Positions 1 to 13,190 are shown, numbered from the stretch's first letter. The stretch: 64,000 nucleotides of DNA from Gymnothorax reevesii (GCA_029721435.1 CM056580.1:20716367-20780366), one strand, 5' to 3'. The notes: generated from the sequence alone by a model not told the origin. Made by a program: numbers and translations.

Positions 1-360
1 TACATGTAGATAAAGGCACAACTTGTTGGCGATTTATTTCCATATATGAATGCAAAAGTAACGTTAGCCTACATAAAATATTGATTTGCTTTGGCGGGGG
101 TGATGTTGCCGGTAATCATTTCTGCAAACCTTTTTATATTTGACGATACAGTTTGCTCAACCTTTGCTACTATTTAAAACTTTAATGCAGTATACTACAC
201 AATTGGATTATAAAATATCATGCTATGTTTGGTGAGGATTTTGTTTGTCAGGTATCATTTCTGCAATATTTTATGTTCGCAGATAATGTGTGCTTTAATG
301 TGCTATTATTTTACACCCAAGTGCTGAAATACGCTATATTATTTTTCCTGTTACAAACCT
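1..360. other. AT-rich sequence, nothing recognised
   Basis: AT-rich DNA with only short chance reading frames. I see no repeat, RNA gene or exon. Confidence 0.5.
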
Positions 361-364
361 GTAA

Positions 365-600
365 TTGTATCCCCCGAACAAAGGTCGGAGGATACTATGG
401 ATTTGGTCTCGTCACGCGTCCGTAGAGATTTTCTTGTGAACTCTCTCCAGCCCACACCGATTCTTTACAAAATTTGCAGGGACATGTATTATGGTAAGTT
501 CACGACACCTATTGATTTTGGGTACTCTGGGACCATCTGGGCCCAACTGGGCGGACTTCGGAGGATACACGTGCTCGGTTGCCGAGTGCTCTAGTTTAGT
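365..600. repeat. Possible unclassified interspersed repeat
   Basis: This GC-richer island within AT-rich flanks has short inverted segments around 371-395 and wording that resembles non-coding repeats common in fish (a phrase about 'ttgtgaactctctccagccc' followed by 'aaaatttgcagggac'). There is no terminal repeat or coding potential I can defend. The call rests on impression and needs a repeat-library comparison. Confidence 0.25.
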
Positions 601-2190
601 AGCTTATATCCATTCCTATATCGAAGATTACTCGCACCCCGCCTCAGTAAAATTCATTTACGGAAAGAACTTGAATGTTTTTCGATTTATATATGGTTTC
701 GTTTTAAAATGCTAATAGCCTAAGAAATTTTTACCCAGTTTTTCATGACAAAACGTTTTGCATCGTCAGTATTTGTTGTAATGATTTGTCATAACTATTC
801 AGATGTTCAAATATAATGTTCGCAAAGGTTGCAACTAGAAAAGAATTGTGTACAATATGAATTTAGTTCGACCTAAACGACTCTTGAATGCACCATTCAA
901 AAAAAAAAAAAGGCAAAATAAACTATTTGCGGAACCTTACACGGGTTACAGTATAAGCTTACTGTATATCAATCAATAAGGAAAACGTAATTAATAAAAA
1001 GATCTGCTCATTATCTTATCTCTGAAGGACAATAACTTAAATGTCACTTGAAACTGAAAGGCTCTTTCAAAAATTGAATTCATGGAATTAAACGAGGATA
1101 CACATGGCACTGATTCGATACAGCTCAGTTCGTGTCATCTCTATTTCTTACTCATTGTCACCCTAATAATTCTTTTAAGCTCACTGTACCCTATTAAAGA
1201 ATTAATGACCAGCTTGACGCGTGGCAGAAATTTTCTTTAAAATGCCCAACCATAAACTGACATCACGTTCACAACTATGGAACCTATCACGATATGACGC
1301 AGTTCCCCACTGTTTAGGACGAAGAATGACTCCTTGGCGAGAGACAACCTCACACCTCTGCAGGTCCGAAAAGCATAATTTCGTAGAATAACGTGATCAT
1401 AAGCTCATAGGCTATGAAGTTGGATATCGCCAATTTGTTTATTTATATTGCGGTTGGCTTTTCAAAACCAATAAATCAATTGCAGCACACCGCTGAAGAT
1501 CTACCCACAAACCCTCAGAATTGCAGACACAATTTCTGCGATAAAAAGACATATTTAAAATACCAAAAAAAATTCCATAAAGAATACAATTACTTATATC
1601 ACACTGTCAAATGTATCATAATATTTGTTTTCTTGTTCATGCTAGGCTTTTTAAACCGAGGAGATGATCAACCACACGCTTTCCATAAGTCGCATAAGCT
1701 CTCACTTCCACTTTCACTGCAAGAGAAAATAAGAAGATAAAATACATAATGGCAAACACAAACGTAATTCTAACAGTCAAAATGCCCTCTATTCTATAAC
1801 GAACACGCGGTACTACATTCAGTTCCGCAGAGCCACATGGGGTTATTCCTGGCGGCAAATTGTCCAGTGATACGGCTCATTGGTTAGATCACGGTTAGAA
1901 ATGGGCGAGAAGGGCGAAATGTCCGAGGGAACCAGGCTTGAACTAATGCCGTCTCTTCGGTTTTAATGGCGACTGTACTGTCCATGGCGATGAAAAAACA
2001 ATTCAAAATCACAAGAAAAAATATATAGTCCATGGAACTATACAGTCATTAAACGTTGCTGAAAATGCATCTCAGTCACAAAAAACCATCATGGGGGTAG
2101 ACTACCCTCAGGTTCTGGGGATTATTCTGCCCCAATAAAACAAGACTGGAGGTATTGAAGAAAAGTGCACACTGGAAATTGACTAGGAAT
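601..2190. other. No recognisable feature
   Basis: AT-rich sequence with an A-tract near 900 and no homology I recognise. The 108-codon frame at 1414-1740 is AT-rich, lysine/tyrosine/phenylalanine-rich and looks like chance. Confidence 0.5.
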
Positions 2191-2219
2191 GGCACAGAGG
2201 CCATCGCATGCTGTGCATA

Positions 2220-3250
2220 CTAGTCCAGAAGGAAGTCCTCTAAATATCTTGGTGGTCGGCAACAACGTGTAGACCGCCTATCCTGAGGGACAGGAGTGAC
2301 AGGAGACTCTTGATGGTTGGACAAGACCATGAGTGATGGAGGGGAGCACTGTGGCTGCTGGACTGCCTGTTCGGCTTCGGACAGGATGAGAGGGATGCTA
2401 GGCAATGCAGGTGGGAGTGTGTCTCGCATTAAGTCTGTGTCGTCATCAGATGAATCAGCCTCTCTGGATGGGTAGAGAGTGTTGGGTGCCTCCCATACTG
2501 GAACCTTGTGGCAGTCAGACATGTGAACTGAGTAGGATGAGTTACGGAGCTGAGAGTCAGCAAACTTTTTAATTGTGCAAACCTTATCGTCAACAGAAAA
2601 AACCAAATAGCGGTGTCGTTAGCGGTGCTTGGAGCGGTCGGAGGGAAGATAAATAAGGTCTCCAACAGAAATCTTTGGCGTACTGGGTTGGGCTCCCTTG
2701 AGACACTTAGACAACTCACTGTACGGATAATTAGTCATGCACTGACGATGTTGGCTGGAGATAAGGTCTTAGTCATGGTCAGGTATTTGCTCCCCAGTAA
2801 ATTAGTCACGTTGTGTCCACATCTCGAAAGCAGACAGGCCCCTAGATCTTATTCGGGAATTTATACGGGCAACAGCAGTGATGAGCTGTAAAGAGGTGAG
2901 GCGTCCCCCTGTTGGTTGTTGATGGTTTAGTTCAGTTTCCAACTCCTGGATAGCCTTTTCAGCCACTGGGTTTTTGTTAACGTTCTTTAATTGTCCAAGC
3001 TCAATTGAGATGCCATACTGAGCCAGGGCTGGGTTGAAGACCTGGGACTTGAAGGCTGGTGCAGGGTCTGTGCGGATACTTATGCGGGGGCTGTCTAACG
3101 GCTTGACATCCAGGAGGACATGCAATAAGCCTTCTCGTAAGGTGTCTTGTCATCCTCAACAAATGTAGCTTGGGTATATTCGGGTATATCCTTGAATCGC
3201 CACCTTATCGTGGTGGAGGGGTTTGAGCACCTGGATGATCCTAGGAGCTA
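2220..3250 (-). pseudogene. LTR retrotransposon pol remnant (integrase C-terminal part)
   Basis: Read on the minus strand, this encodes the tail of a retrotransposon polyprotein. From 3125 down it shows an integrase-core-like stretch containing 'IRTDPAP' and 'NKNPVAEKAIQELE', then a GDLIYLPSD-type segment, then an acidic/proline-rich tail ending in 'RPPRYLEDFLLD'. The frame from 3125 to 2220 is continuous apart from in-frame stops (one at about 2802, another near 2630). A frameshift near 3150 separates it from weaker upstream similarity that reaches about 3250. The N-terminal part of the polyprotein, gag and LTRs are not seen, so this is a fragment. Family assignment (Ty3/gypsy-like) is inferred from the integrase wording. 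It is a different element from the one at 5.5-9.6 kb. Confidence 0.7.
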
Positions 3251-3254
3251 TGTT

Positions 3255-4035
3255 GTCTGGGGCTTATTTGCCCCTGGTAGGGTCTCCCAGGGCAAACAGG
3301 TCCTAGGTGACAGGTCAGACTAAGAGCGGTTCAAAACCCCTGATGAATGTAAATAGAACGAGGACATTCACGTCGCCCGGATTGCCGTCACCGGGACCCC
3401 ACCCTGGAGCCAGGCCTGGGGTTGGGGTTGGTAGGCAAGCGCCTGGTGGTCGGGCCTCTGCTCACAGGACCCGCCCGGGCATAGCCCGAACGAGCGACGT
3501 GGGCCCGCTTTCCCGTAGGCCCATCCCCCGCGGGAGGGTTCAGAAGGGGCTGATGCCTTGTGTTTTTGGTGGCAGTCGTGGGCGGGGCCCCGGCGACCCA
3601 ATCCTCGGACTCTGAATCTGGTTCTGGGGACATGGAATGTCACCTCACTGGGGGGGAAGGAGCCTGAGCTTGTGCGGGAGGCCGAGCGATACCGGCTAGA
3701 GATAGTCGGGCTCACCTGCACGCACAGTCTGGGCTCTGGAACCTAACTCCTTGAGAGAGGTTGGACTCTCTTCTACTCTGGAGTTGCCCGCGGTGAGAGG
3801 CGGCGGGCTGGTGTGGGATTGCTTATAGCCCCCCAGCTTAGCCGTCAGGTGTTGGAGTTTTCCCCGGTGAACGAGAGGGTCGCTGCTCTGCGCCTTCGGG
3901 TTGGGGACAGGTGCCTCAACGTCATTTCGACTTATGGGCCGAATGGCAGTGCAGAGTACCCGACCTTCTTGGAGTCTGAAGGAAGGGTACTGGAAAGTGC
4001 TCCGACTGGGGACTCCATCGTTCTACTGGTGGCCT
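3255..4035 (+). mobile_element. LINE (non-LTR retrotransposon) 5' fragment with partial endonuclease
   Basis: The segment begins with a GC-rich leader and then encodes the start of a non-LTR retrotransposon ORF with apurinic-endonuclease-like wording: 'LGTWNVTSLGGKEPELVREA' near 3620-3680, 'AALRLRVGDRCLNVISTYGP' near 3880-3945, and 'APTGDSIVLL' near 3998-4027. A stop (about 3744) and at least one frameshift break it. Similarity stops abruptly at about 4035, just where the catalytic core would continue, so no reverse transcriptase is present. LINE copies are usually 5'-truncated, so a copy that keeps the 5' end and loses the 3' end implies a later break or rearrangement. The clade is not certain. 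Confidence 0.7.
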
Positions 4036-5509
4036 CAATTGGTTACAAATGGTCTTATTTCATTTAAACAATTTGAACGATTGTGAAAAACATGCATTTC
4101 GATTACTGACTACAGCACGGGAACGTGAATGAAGCACAAATTCTCACGTTGAATGCGTGAGAGTTAGCAGCCCTTTAAGTTAATCTATTTATCATAATAG
4201 CCTAACATGTTACTGGAATGAGAGGACGCTAATGGATGACTAACGTCACATAATTTTTACTTTATTGAGTTCAACTGCCGTGTCAAAGAGCATCTTTCCC
4301 GTCTGCATGAGAGTTGAGGAGGCGTGGAACTGACAACAGGCGACATTGTTGGGTCTCAGCAAGAGTCATGGGAAATGAGGTCCAGAAGCGTACCTGCAAT
4401 TACAGCTTACTGCCAAAGATGTCAATATAAACAAACCAATTCAAATCTTATGGATTACCACTTTAAATAACCACAGGCGTTGGTTCCCAGATATTCCCAT
4501 GAGATTTAAACATATTCTTGGCCACTGTGGAGGATACAAGAATCACCGGGTCGGCGGTATCCGGCGGAACGTGATTTAGAAAATAAAGTCGAAAACGAAA
4601 GTCGGCATTATTATGCTCGCCACTCGCAACATTGGGTAAGTGACAGTTGAGAACATTGACTGGAGCTAGCTTTGTGGCCAGGAAGTGGCAAAAATCTGAC
4701 ACCTGCATTACTATTGCTTTTTAAGCAAGATTTAGTGACAAGATATCATAGATAGCCAGTTAGGTACTTCAACTAATTTCAAAACAGATGACTGTGGGGT
4801 CTGTTTAGCCATAGAGTCTATTTACCTTATTAACAACCGAATAGTTACGCCGCCGGCAGTTGGGTCCTTTCACTTTACCATGGTAAACTGTACCATCTCC
4901 ATGCTAGAGCTGGATATTATGGGCACTTACGTTAATAGCGTCGCTGCCAGACCAGGTGAAAAGTTCAGGGGGCTGTTCGGGTGGATTCCAGAGCATGGCT
5001 CAACCCCCCGATCACTACTGCGCAGACTCAGGCTCCAAATATGCAACATGGCAGTGCCCCTATCGAGGATATTTTGGCTGCATTGTTGTTGAATGGGAGT
5101 GAATGGAGATGCGTTGTCCATATTTTATACAGTCCTTGGCCAAAACCAATACGTGTGTGCTATCCATTTTTTGTCAGACTGCTTTGTTCTACTACTCTGG
5201 GTTAGTGCAAGGCAAGACTGACCACAACATTTATATTAAAGGGGACCTACGGTGCTTTTCAGAAGATAAAAGGAAGCGGTGGCTTTGATTAAGAAGGAGA
5301 ATCTGGAGCCAGCTAGCTAAGTAAGTGTTTCCAATATTTTTCAACATTTAGCCAAATTGAATATTGTGAATTTAATTGGTATGGCTTAAATGTCACTGCA
5401 GCATGTTAACATTAGCTCACTAGCTAAATGTCACCTGCATAACTAAGCCAATATTTCTTGTTTTGCTAGCATGCACACAGTACTTTTTCATAATCATTAT
5501 TGAATATTA
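4036..5509. other. No gene recognised; possibly repetitive
   Basis: Mixed-composition DNA with short frames on both strands and no recognised domain. The text around 5239-5260 ('aaaggggacctac') resembles the end of a dispersed fish repeat, but I could not find a matching inverted end. Confidence 0.4.
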
Positions 5510-8500
5510 GTTTATTAGCTATCTAGCACCCCAAGAGGGAAGTGGCCTGCTTTCAAAAAATGATCCATGACAATACCACAAAACGGTCTGACTCAGACAC
5601 CCAATCACAAAATCGCCCATGGGTAATGTGGAATTTATAGTAGCTGGAAGAGACCACTGGGAGGCTAGTCTCTGGACTTAGTCCACTGGTGTCACAAGTG
5701 GTGATGTGTTCATGAGTGTCCTGCTGAATAGCAGGCCATCAGAAACATCACTAGATGAGGGACAGGCTGCGGGGAACCCCAGAATAGAATGCTAAGGGAG
5801 AGTTTTGGGCTCGGATGAGGGATTTGGCTCTCACACCTTCCTAGATGGAGAGCCTGTTAACAGGGCAGCCCCGGAAAATGGAGCAGGAAGAGAGGGCTCT
5901 CTCTACAACAAGCTCCACCTCCAATTTAGTGGTTGTCAAAAGGCATCAGTCAGAAACCACTGTTGCTGGCTGTTCCCCAAATGCCAACTTTATAGCTAGC
6001 GGCTCTAGGTCCGCAATGCTGTTGTTCCTCTCCACAGAGGACAGTCGTCTGGAGACGAAGGCACAAGGATAGACCTTGTCATTAGCTACCCACTAGGATA
6101 AGGCAGAACAGACACTAGTACTGGAGGCATCAACCTCCACAATGAACTGATGCTGGGGCTGGAGGAAGCATCGACAGGAGCATTAGTAAACTTTAGTTAG
6201 CAGAAGGTGGAGGCAGCCTGGGGTGTTTAGCAAAAAGGGGTCTTGGAGGAGGTGAGTGCAGTGAGGGGAGCTGTGGCAGAGGAGTAACTTTGAATGAAGT
6301 GATAGTAAAAGTTAGCAGAACTAAGGAATCTCTGCAGATGTTAGTGATCTGGGGGTTCTGGCCAATCCGGATGGCCTGTACTTTTTACCTGTCAGTGTTG
6401 ATCTCTCCCAGGGAAACTGTGAAGCTAAGGAACTGAACTGGATTAATGAGGTTTAACACTACAACCGCCAAGGGGTCATTTTTACCCCCTGGCATTTTCA
6501 AATGCACGTAACTCTGTCAAAATAAAATCCCTACATCTGTCAGTTCATGACTTTTCCTAAAAATGATTTATTAATCATGTAGTGAATTATGATGGATGTT
6601 GGATAGACAGAAAAAAAATATGACCATTTATACCTACAACTACCAAGGGAGGTCATTTTTAGCCCTCATTAACAGCTGCGCAGCTGCACTCAACATTAGG
6701 GCCACAGCTGTGTTGCCAAGCAACGCCTATTGTCTAGATTTGATACATTTCATTTTTAGGTGGGCATTTCATATCAGGTGCTAGAGCTGATCAGATTTGA
6801 GACAGACAGATTGCAAGAGAGATCAATAAATACATATATAGACTGATAGCGCTCCATAAAACCTTATCGAACATTGGTTGCATTGTTATTGTTATTGTTA
6901 AAATTGTTATTTTTTGTTTGTTTGTTGGAGTCCTCAGTTTTTTAGTTACTTTAGTTAGTTCGTTTATTTCCCGATGTTATGACATAAACTAAAGTTAACA
7001 AACAGTGACCACTTTGTTTCTTTATTACCATCCGCCTAACATCTTATCAAATCTGTATTCAGCAATGAATACAAGTGCAAGAGAGAGAGGCAAGGAGACA
7101 GTTGTTAGATATAATATGAAGATTATCCTGAAGGACAGGATAGGATATTGAGTCGGGAAAGAGCGAGGCAAAGATGACTGGCTGCGCGATGCAGCTTTAA
7201 GAGCGGTATCCGGGGTGAAATTTCTGTTTTCCCAGCCTAAAGGAACACAATATTATTCAAAATTCGTTTTGTTGTTTCTTAAAGCATACATTTTAGTAAT
7301 TAATTTTAATTTGTATTTGATCCTTTCAAATTACAATTAAAATAGTATAAAGCCATTGCAAAATTAATAAACCCCATTAAGTGAATTTTAAATTGTTATT
7401 TTGTTGAGTCTGACTTAGTATGTTAAAAATAGATGAAAATGAACAACTTAACTGCTTAAAAAAAAATAGATCGTTGGGGTGTTGCCGCAGGGGGTAAAAA
7501 ACCAAGCCTGGTGGTTCTAGGGGGTATTGGAATTCTGGCCGTTCTAGTGTTAAATTAAAAAAATTTTCAAGCAGATGTTACATTCCTGGATGTCCTGGGC
7601 ATGTTCCTCCAGAGTGCGGGAGAACACAAAGATGTCATCCAGGTAGATGTTGACAAAGAGGGAGATCATTTCATGGAGCATATTGTTGATGAGATTTTAG
7701 AACACTGCGGTGGTGTTTGTGAGCCTGCACGGCATCACAAAGTATATGTTGTTGCCAGAGGGGACATTGAACTCAGTCTTCCATTTATCACCTTCCCTTA
7801 TGCAGACCAGTTGGTAAACATTGTGCTGGTCCAGCTTGGTTAAGGAGTGCCACCCTTGGAGATTAGGTAAAGTAGATACCAGTGAGCTAGCAGGTAGTGA
7901 CCCTTGACAGTGATGGCATTGAGACCTCTATCATCAATGCAGAGTTATAACAAATTGTCCTTTTTGACATGAAGAAGAAGCTGGCACCTGCAAATGAAGA
8001 TGAAGGGCATATGATGCCGGAAGGTAGGCCACTGGTGATGTATTCATGCATGGCTCTGGATTTAGCTGCTGAGAGCGAATGCAACCTGCCTTGAGGTAGC
8101 AGCATTCCTAGGGGAAGATAGCAGATAGCAGAGTCATATGGGTGGTATGGCAGAGAAGGCATCGCTTATGACCTGCAGAAGGCCTGTCCCAGTTCAGGAC
8201 AGATGTTGGGAACCCCCTTCAGGTCAGAAGCACTGACAGGGCTTCGAATAAGCACAGCTCCACTCAATTATGGTACCACCGGACCAGTGGACATGAGGGT
8301 TGTGCTGTTATAACCCAGGCCTCCCCAGCTCTACAGGGGCATGTGGAGATTCCAAGAGATGGAAAACAACTAACTCCTGGGAGTTTGTGCTGGTTAAGAT
8401 CCAGACTGATGGCCTTCATGACGTCAGGGAGCGCCATCCCCAATGGGGCTTGGGACTGGATGAGCACAGGCTGTGGGGTCGAATGCACCTCCAGTCATCA

Positions 8501-9620
8501 GGCGCAAAAGCTGGGGTAGAAGATTTTCATCTGTTTCGAGTCAATGAGGGCCTTAATGGTAGTTTGCAACCCTGCCTGAAGAATTGAATACGGAAGAGTG
8601 GCTACGAAAAGATGGCAGCCCAAGTAAACACCTCATCTCAGATAGGACGGAGCCGTTGGACTGGACATGCTGCAAAATGATTGTTGACACTCCTGCAGTA
8701 CAGATATAAGGCAGGATGAATTCTCTGTTGTCACTCTGCTCAACTGAGGTGAAAAAACTTGGCTCAATCCACTGGCATAGGTACTGTGGGAGGTAGCCGG
8801 GGGGCAGGTCAGGCAGTTCAACGAGGTGGGCTTGATTGAAGGTAGAGCTGAAGCCGATCTCAGCAATCCATCCATCTCTCCAGCAGGCGAGAGTCCACCC
8901 TTAAGGCCTGGTTCATCATCTCATCAAGGTCAGGTGGTAGAAGGTACATGGTCAGCTGATCTTGGATTCTGCCCAATAGGTTGGAGAGGAAGGGGTTACA
9001 GAGGGCTCAGGGAGGTGGCCATTGTGCAGAGTTCAATTGGTTGATTCCACCGATTAAGTTGGAGCAGGTACTGTGCAGCAGTGTGACCAGAACAGGATTG
9101 ATCAAAGACTTTCATTTCATTTGCAAAGGCAGTAAAGCTCTGTACCACGGGGTACTTAGCCTCCCAGCATACAGGAGCACAGTCATTGGCATGCTCATTC
9201 TGGCGAGTGATAACAAAGCTACCCTGGAGCATTCATTAGTGGGAAGGAAGAGGGTTGGACGTTGAAGATGATGGGACACTGGTAGAGAAAGCTGCGGGAG
9301 GTGGTTCGGTTGCTGTCATAATGATCCAGCAAGGCAGTGCCGGGCTTGAGCATGAAGGAGGAACAAACTGGTAATGTAAGCAGCAGCATGTTCAAGGAAA
9401 ACTCAGAGATTGAAGTAAGGTGATCGATGATGTCTCTAGCAGGCTGATGAAGCTGGTAGAGATCCACTTTCTGTTGACCCCAAATCCCTTGAAACTGGAT
9501 GGCTTCAGAAGGGCGAGGGAGATCTGTTGGTTCTATAGGTAGCTTGTTCTCTTATGAGCCGCAGAAACAGGAACCAGGCACAGATTGCGGTTAAAGCCTC
9601 AAGGGCACTTTTAATACGGA
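5510..9620 (-). pseudogene. Degenerate Ty3/gypsy retrotransposon gag-pol
   Basis: Read on the minus strand from high to low coordinates, this gives a gypsy-type polyprotein in pieces. A gag-like stretch lies around 9470-9200 and a gag/protease-like decayed stretch around 8900-8200. Then comes the reverse-transcriptase entry ('PYHPYDSAICYLP' near 8160, 'ASFFFMSK' near 7980), followed by the RT core with YLDD at 7634-7645 and 'FSRTLEEH' just after. A piggyBac-like insertion interrupts at 6457-7549. The RT thumb and RNase H part follows at 6450-6050 (pieces such as 'FANFYYHFIQSYSS' and 'RRLSSVERN'), then an integrase zinc-finger-like piece near 5740-5680 ('WPAIQQDTHEHITTC') and a trace to about 5520. 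Frameshifts and stops are frequent, so it cannot encode protein. I could not delimit LTRs. Confidence 0.8.
6457..7549. mobile_element. Non-autonomous piggyBac-like element
   Basis: It is flanked on both sides by TTAA (6453-6456 and 7550-7553), the piggyBac target site. The left end reads 'cactacaaccgccaag' and the right end, reverse-complemented, reads 'cactagaacggccag', giving imperfect terminal inverted repeats. Near the left end a sub-terminal copy (about 6631-6663) repeats the 'aactaccaagggaggtcatttt' theme in degenerate form, and the right end carries a matching 'ccccctg' motif. The 1.09-kb interior has no transposase frame, so it would depend on a transposase made elsewhere. It splits the gypsy pol and is therefore younger than it. 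Confidence 0.75.
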
Positions 9621-11999
9621 TCAATAGCTGCAACTGGCGCATATACTAACTGAAGGGAAACTCAAAGGATGCTGTGGCTGAAGAGTGGAAAGAAGACCAT
9701 CCAATGTCGGGGGCGGGGTTACAGGAGCACAGGAGATCAGGCTTAGGTGTAGAAGGCGCAACTGGTCTGAGGTCAATAATGAGAAAGTACTAGGCACATC
9801 AGACTGTGCATACTTTCGATCACAAATGAAGGAGGAACTGGCAGGATCACCTCTCACCTGGACTTCTGACTAAGTAGGTTAGAAGTTTTTTTAATGCCTT
9901 CTTAAATTACCCAAGACAAAAGACTAAGAGAGTATAGACTTAGCGACTTAGTACGAAGGACAACGAAGGGTAACAATCCAGCGGAGGAAAACAAAACACA
10001 GGAACCTAAATGCACACAATCGACTGATGGGATAGGAATGTACTAGCAAGAGAAGGGACACAGCGGAAGGGGAGTATAATGAGACAATAGTTAATCCATT
10101 AAAGAAATGGGATTGGAACTGACACAGGCGGCTGGACTGTGGGAGAGAACAATTAAGGAAACACTCTGGACAACGTGGTCGTCTTTTCATCTCTTATACA
10201 TACTTAGACCTCCCATCTGTCTGGCATTAAAGCTCACCGACACTCATGTTTCTTTTGCAAGGCAGGATATTTCAACACAGAAGTTTTAGCAACACCTCTG
10301 TGAATTGAAGCACTGAGTACTAAAACCCCACAAGTCAAGTCAAGTGTGACTTAAAGGATTTTAGTAATAGGTGCTTCAATTGTTGAGTTGATTCAGTATA
10401 TTTTGTAGATGACCCTGAATATTCATTGATATGTTAATGTTGCACCTAGAAAATTCTGTCTATTGCCTAGATGATTTAGAATATTACATTTATGTTGCAG
10501 AAAATTAAAGTGATTAATTTTTCCTCACCTTAGTCTTTATTTCTATTACACATTTTGTTGTGAAGGCCAAATCCTGCTCTAGTCAAATAGTTACTCTCAA
10601 CAGTCAGTGGTAAAAGTACTTTCAGTGTCCATTCAGAAACAGTGTTAATTCAATTCTAAAACTTCATATTAATCAATTAGGCTCAGGAACCTCTTTTTGA
10701 GAGTGAAAAGTGATCATTAAGCTGTAAACTCATAAAATGTCCTCATCAGTGGACATATTAAGTATGTTGGGGAGCGTGTCACTTTTTTGGATGTTGTTTT
10801 GTGAGTTGGGAATACATTGAGTCACAAACACTCACATTTAATCAGAAATTAACAGATGTCCCTCACGAGGCTCAACACTTGTCCTTACAATTTTAAGGAG
10901 AAAGAAAGCACAATGGAAATACCACAATGAAAAAAGGCCCGATGGAATAGCATGGGGACTCACAAAGTTTCTCGAGTCCGGAGTACTACATCATGCTCAC
11001 GAACACGACAATGCTGCGCGTCTAAAGCGCACACCTGCATTGCACCATGGGAATTAGTAGTAATGGCAGCCCAGAGTGTGTCATTAGTCCTAGAGGTGAC
11101 TGATGCTGTTGTGAACAGAGGATGGATTTCACCGCTGGCCAGCACAGAAAGGGCTGCTTATTAATGAGGATAATGGGCCTCTGGCTCTTTCTAATGTAAT
11201 ACATCTCTCCCTTACCTCTCACACCCCAGTCTCTATTAATTAATACCATGGAACAAAGGATGCTCTCTCTTCATCTGCAGCTAGGCATGTCACAGCCAAA
11301 AGAGCAAGAAGGGGAAATTGGTGACTGAACTGTGGCTTTTCCAGCTTCTGAGATTTAACAGAATTACTTGGTTCACTGCCAAGGAATAAAGCTATCTTTG
11401 AACAGTAATCTAAATCCCGGAAGTGAAGTGGACAGTAAACATTTTACTCCACAGCTCCAATAAGAGACATGTCCTTGGTTTGTGTAAGCAGGACCTACAG
11501 ATGTGCATCAAGTTTAATATTGCATTCCCTTTCATGTGGCATGGTGGTGATTTCTAATTTCTATTTCTATTTGGCGGCATTTTGGAATATTAGCCTCTAA
11601 GTGATGTGATTATGAGGACATTTGCTGAACCAATCAATGTGTCAAGTGGATTCACTGCGCAGTTTTATCATAATGTGACTCTAGATTGAGATAGTAATCA
11701 AACAGTAATTGACCTATTCCTATTTTCTCTGCATTCAGGTTCTGGTTATGCAAGCAAACAACTGGGTTTGCCAGGAGTTGTCCTGCAAGGCAGCCATTGC
11801 TCAGCTTTAGTACACTGAGGCCCTGTGTGTAAATGTTCTGTATTTTTGTGGAAGTTGGTGTGCATTTATGCCTCAGTGTCTGTTTATACATGTGTTAGTA
11901 GTATGTCTGCATGCACATTCAGTTATTTGGAATTAGAGTGCTCACTTCTGTGTCCCTGTGTCTATCTGATTTGCATGTTTGTTTATGAGCTTCTGTGCA

Positions 12000-12000
<1 letters not shown>
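9621..12000. other. No recognisable gene
   Basis: No domain, terminal repeat or RNA gene recognised. The first 600 bases may include the leader or LTR of the adjacent gypsy element, but I found no paired LTR to prove it. The rest is unique-looking AT-rich DNA. Confidence 0.45.
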
Positions 12001-12002
<2 letters not shown>

Positions 12003-12055
<53 letters not shown>

Positions 12056-12065
12056 CCCCCCCCCC
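12003..12065. repeat. (GT)n microsatellite followed by C10
   Basis: About 25 uninterrupted GT units (12003-12053) followed by a run of ten C (12056-12065). Seen directly. Confidence 0.98.
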
Positions 12066-12429
12066 ATACCTCCCCATGTGGTAATTTTCCCCTATAAGTC
12101 CTAACTGGCAGTGAAGGGACAGGTGGCCTTGGACAGCACCACACACCCAGGGCCCAACGCCTGAATCCTGGGGCTGTGACAGCGTCAGCTACACTTTCCT
12201 AATGAACGTCTCACTCCCCCCGCTCTCCGATGCGCACCTCCCCCCAGCCAATGTCTGTAGCGCCCCGCCTGGAGAACGCCAGCAAGCGCCATTGCAATCA
12301 TGACCCCTCTGCCTGCTGAACACAGCCTCGGGGAGGAGTAGCACATCCTTTCTTCCTTTCTGTCACAGGAAAGGCCACAGAGACAGTGTCAGGCACCATT
12401 AGGGATAAGGTAACCATTAGACAATGATT

Positions 12430-13190
12430 ATAAGTGGACTAATCAGTGCAATCTGGTGTGTGCTTTCTGTGCTGGAACAACTTCACACACACGCGCGCAC
12501 AGATACACCTGCCTAAAATTGTGAAAGTCCCGTGCCATTAAAACAGCTTTGTCAAACTGACGTACACTCCAGAATCCAGGGTTTCCCAGCAGAGCATTTC
12601 TCAGTGCACCATGGTCCCCCACCAGCTCATTTTCTTCCATCAGTGCAGCCTTGTGCAATCTCTTCTGCAGGTAAATGGCTTGTACAAACCTGGTCGATGC
12701 CCATGACGTGAAAGATCACAGGACTCATCTGACCAGGTGACCTTCAATTGTTCTGAGGTCCTGTTCCGATGTTCACGTACCCATAGTCAGCAGCTACAAA
12801 GCACTGTACACTGCAGGATGTGATGCATAGTGTGCTTTGACACATTCCTCATGTTAGCATCATTAAGATTGTCAGCAACTTGTGCCCCAGTACCCCCTCT
12901 GTAGGTTCACACAAGAAGGGATGGCCGTCGTTGCCCTTGTGTATCGATGCGCCTTGGGAACCCAAAACACTGTTGCCGGTTCGTGGTTTGTCCCTCTTTA
13001 AACCATTGTAGGTCGGTTCTCTGACTGGGAACACCCCAGAAGTCTTGCTGCTTCAGAGATGCTCTGACCCACTTCTCCAGCCATAACTATTTGGCCCTTG
13101 TGAAAGTGTTTTGGGTCCCAGTTCTCCAGCATTTAGCATGTGGACTTCAAGCACCAAGATATTTGTTTGGGGTAATACTGTCAGGGCAGC
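12430..13190 (-). pseudogene. Decayed Tc1/mariner-type transposase
   Basis: Read on the minus strand, several frames together resemble a Tc1-like transposase. A helix-turn-helix-like part lies near 13060-12850 (with 'QWFKEGQTTNRQQCFGFPRR'). A 'NMRNVSKHTMHHILQ' stretch follows near 12850-12800, then 'WVREHRNRTSEQLKVTWSDES' near 12780-12715 with the first catalytic-type Asp in 'WSDES', and 'MLCWETLDSG' near 12595-12560. Stops and frame changes are scattered throughout. I could not define inverted repeats, so the borders are approximate. The C-terminal Asp/Glu residues are not evident. Confidence 0.55.
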
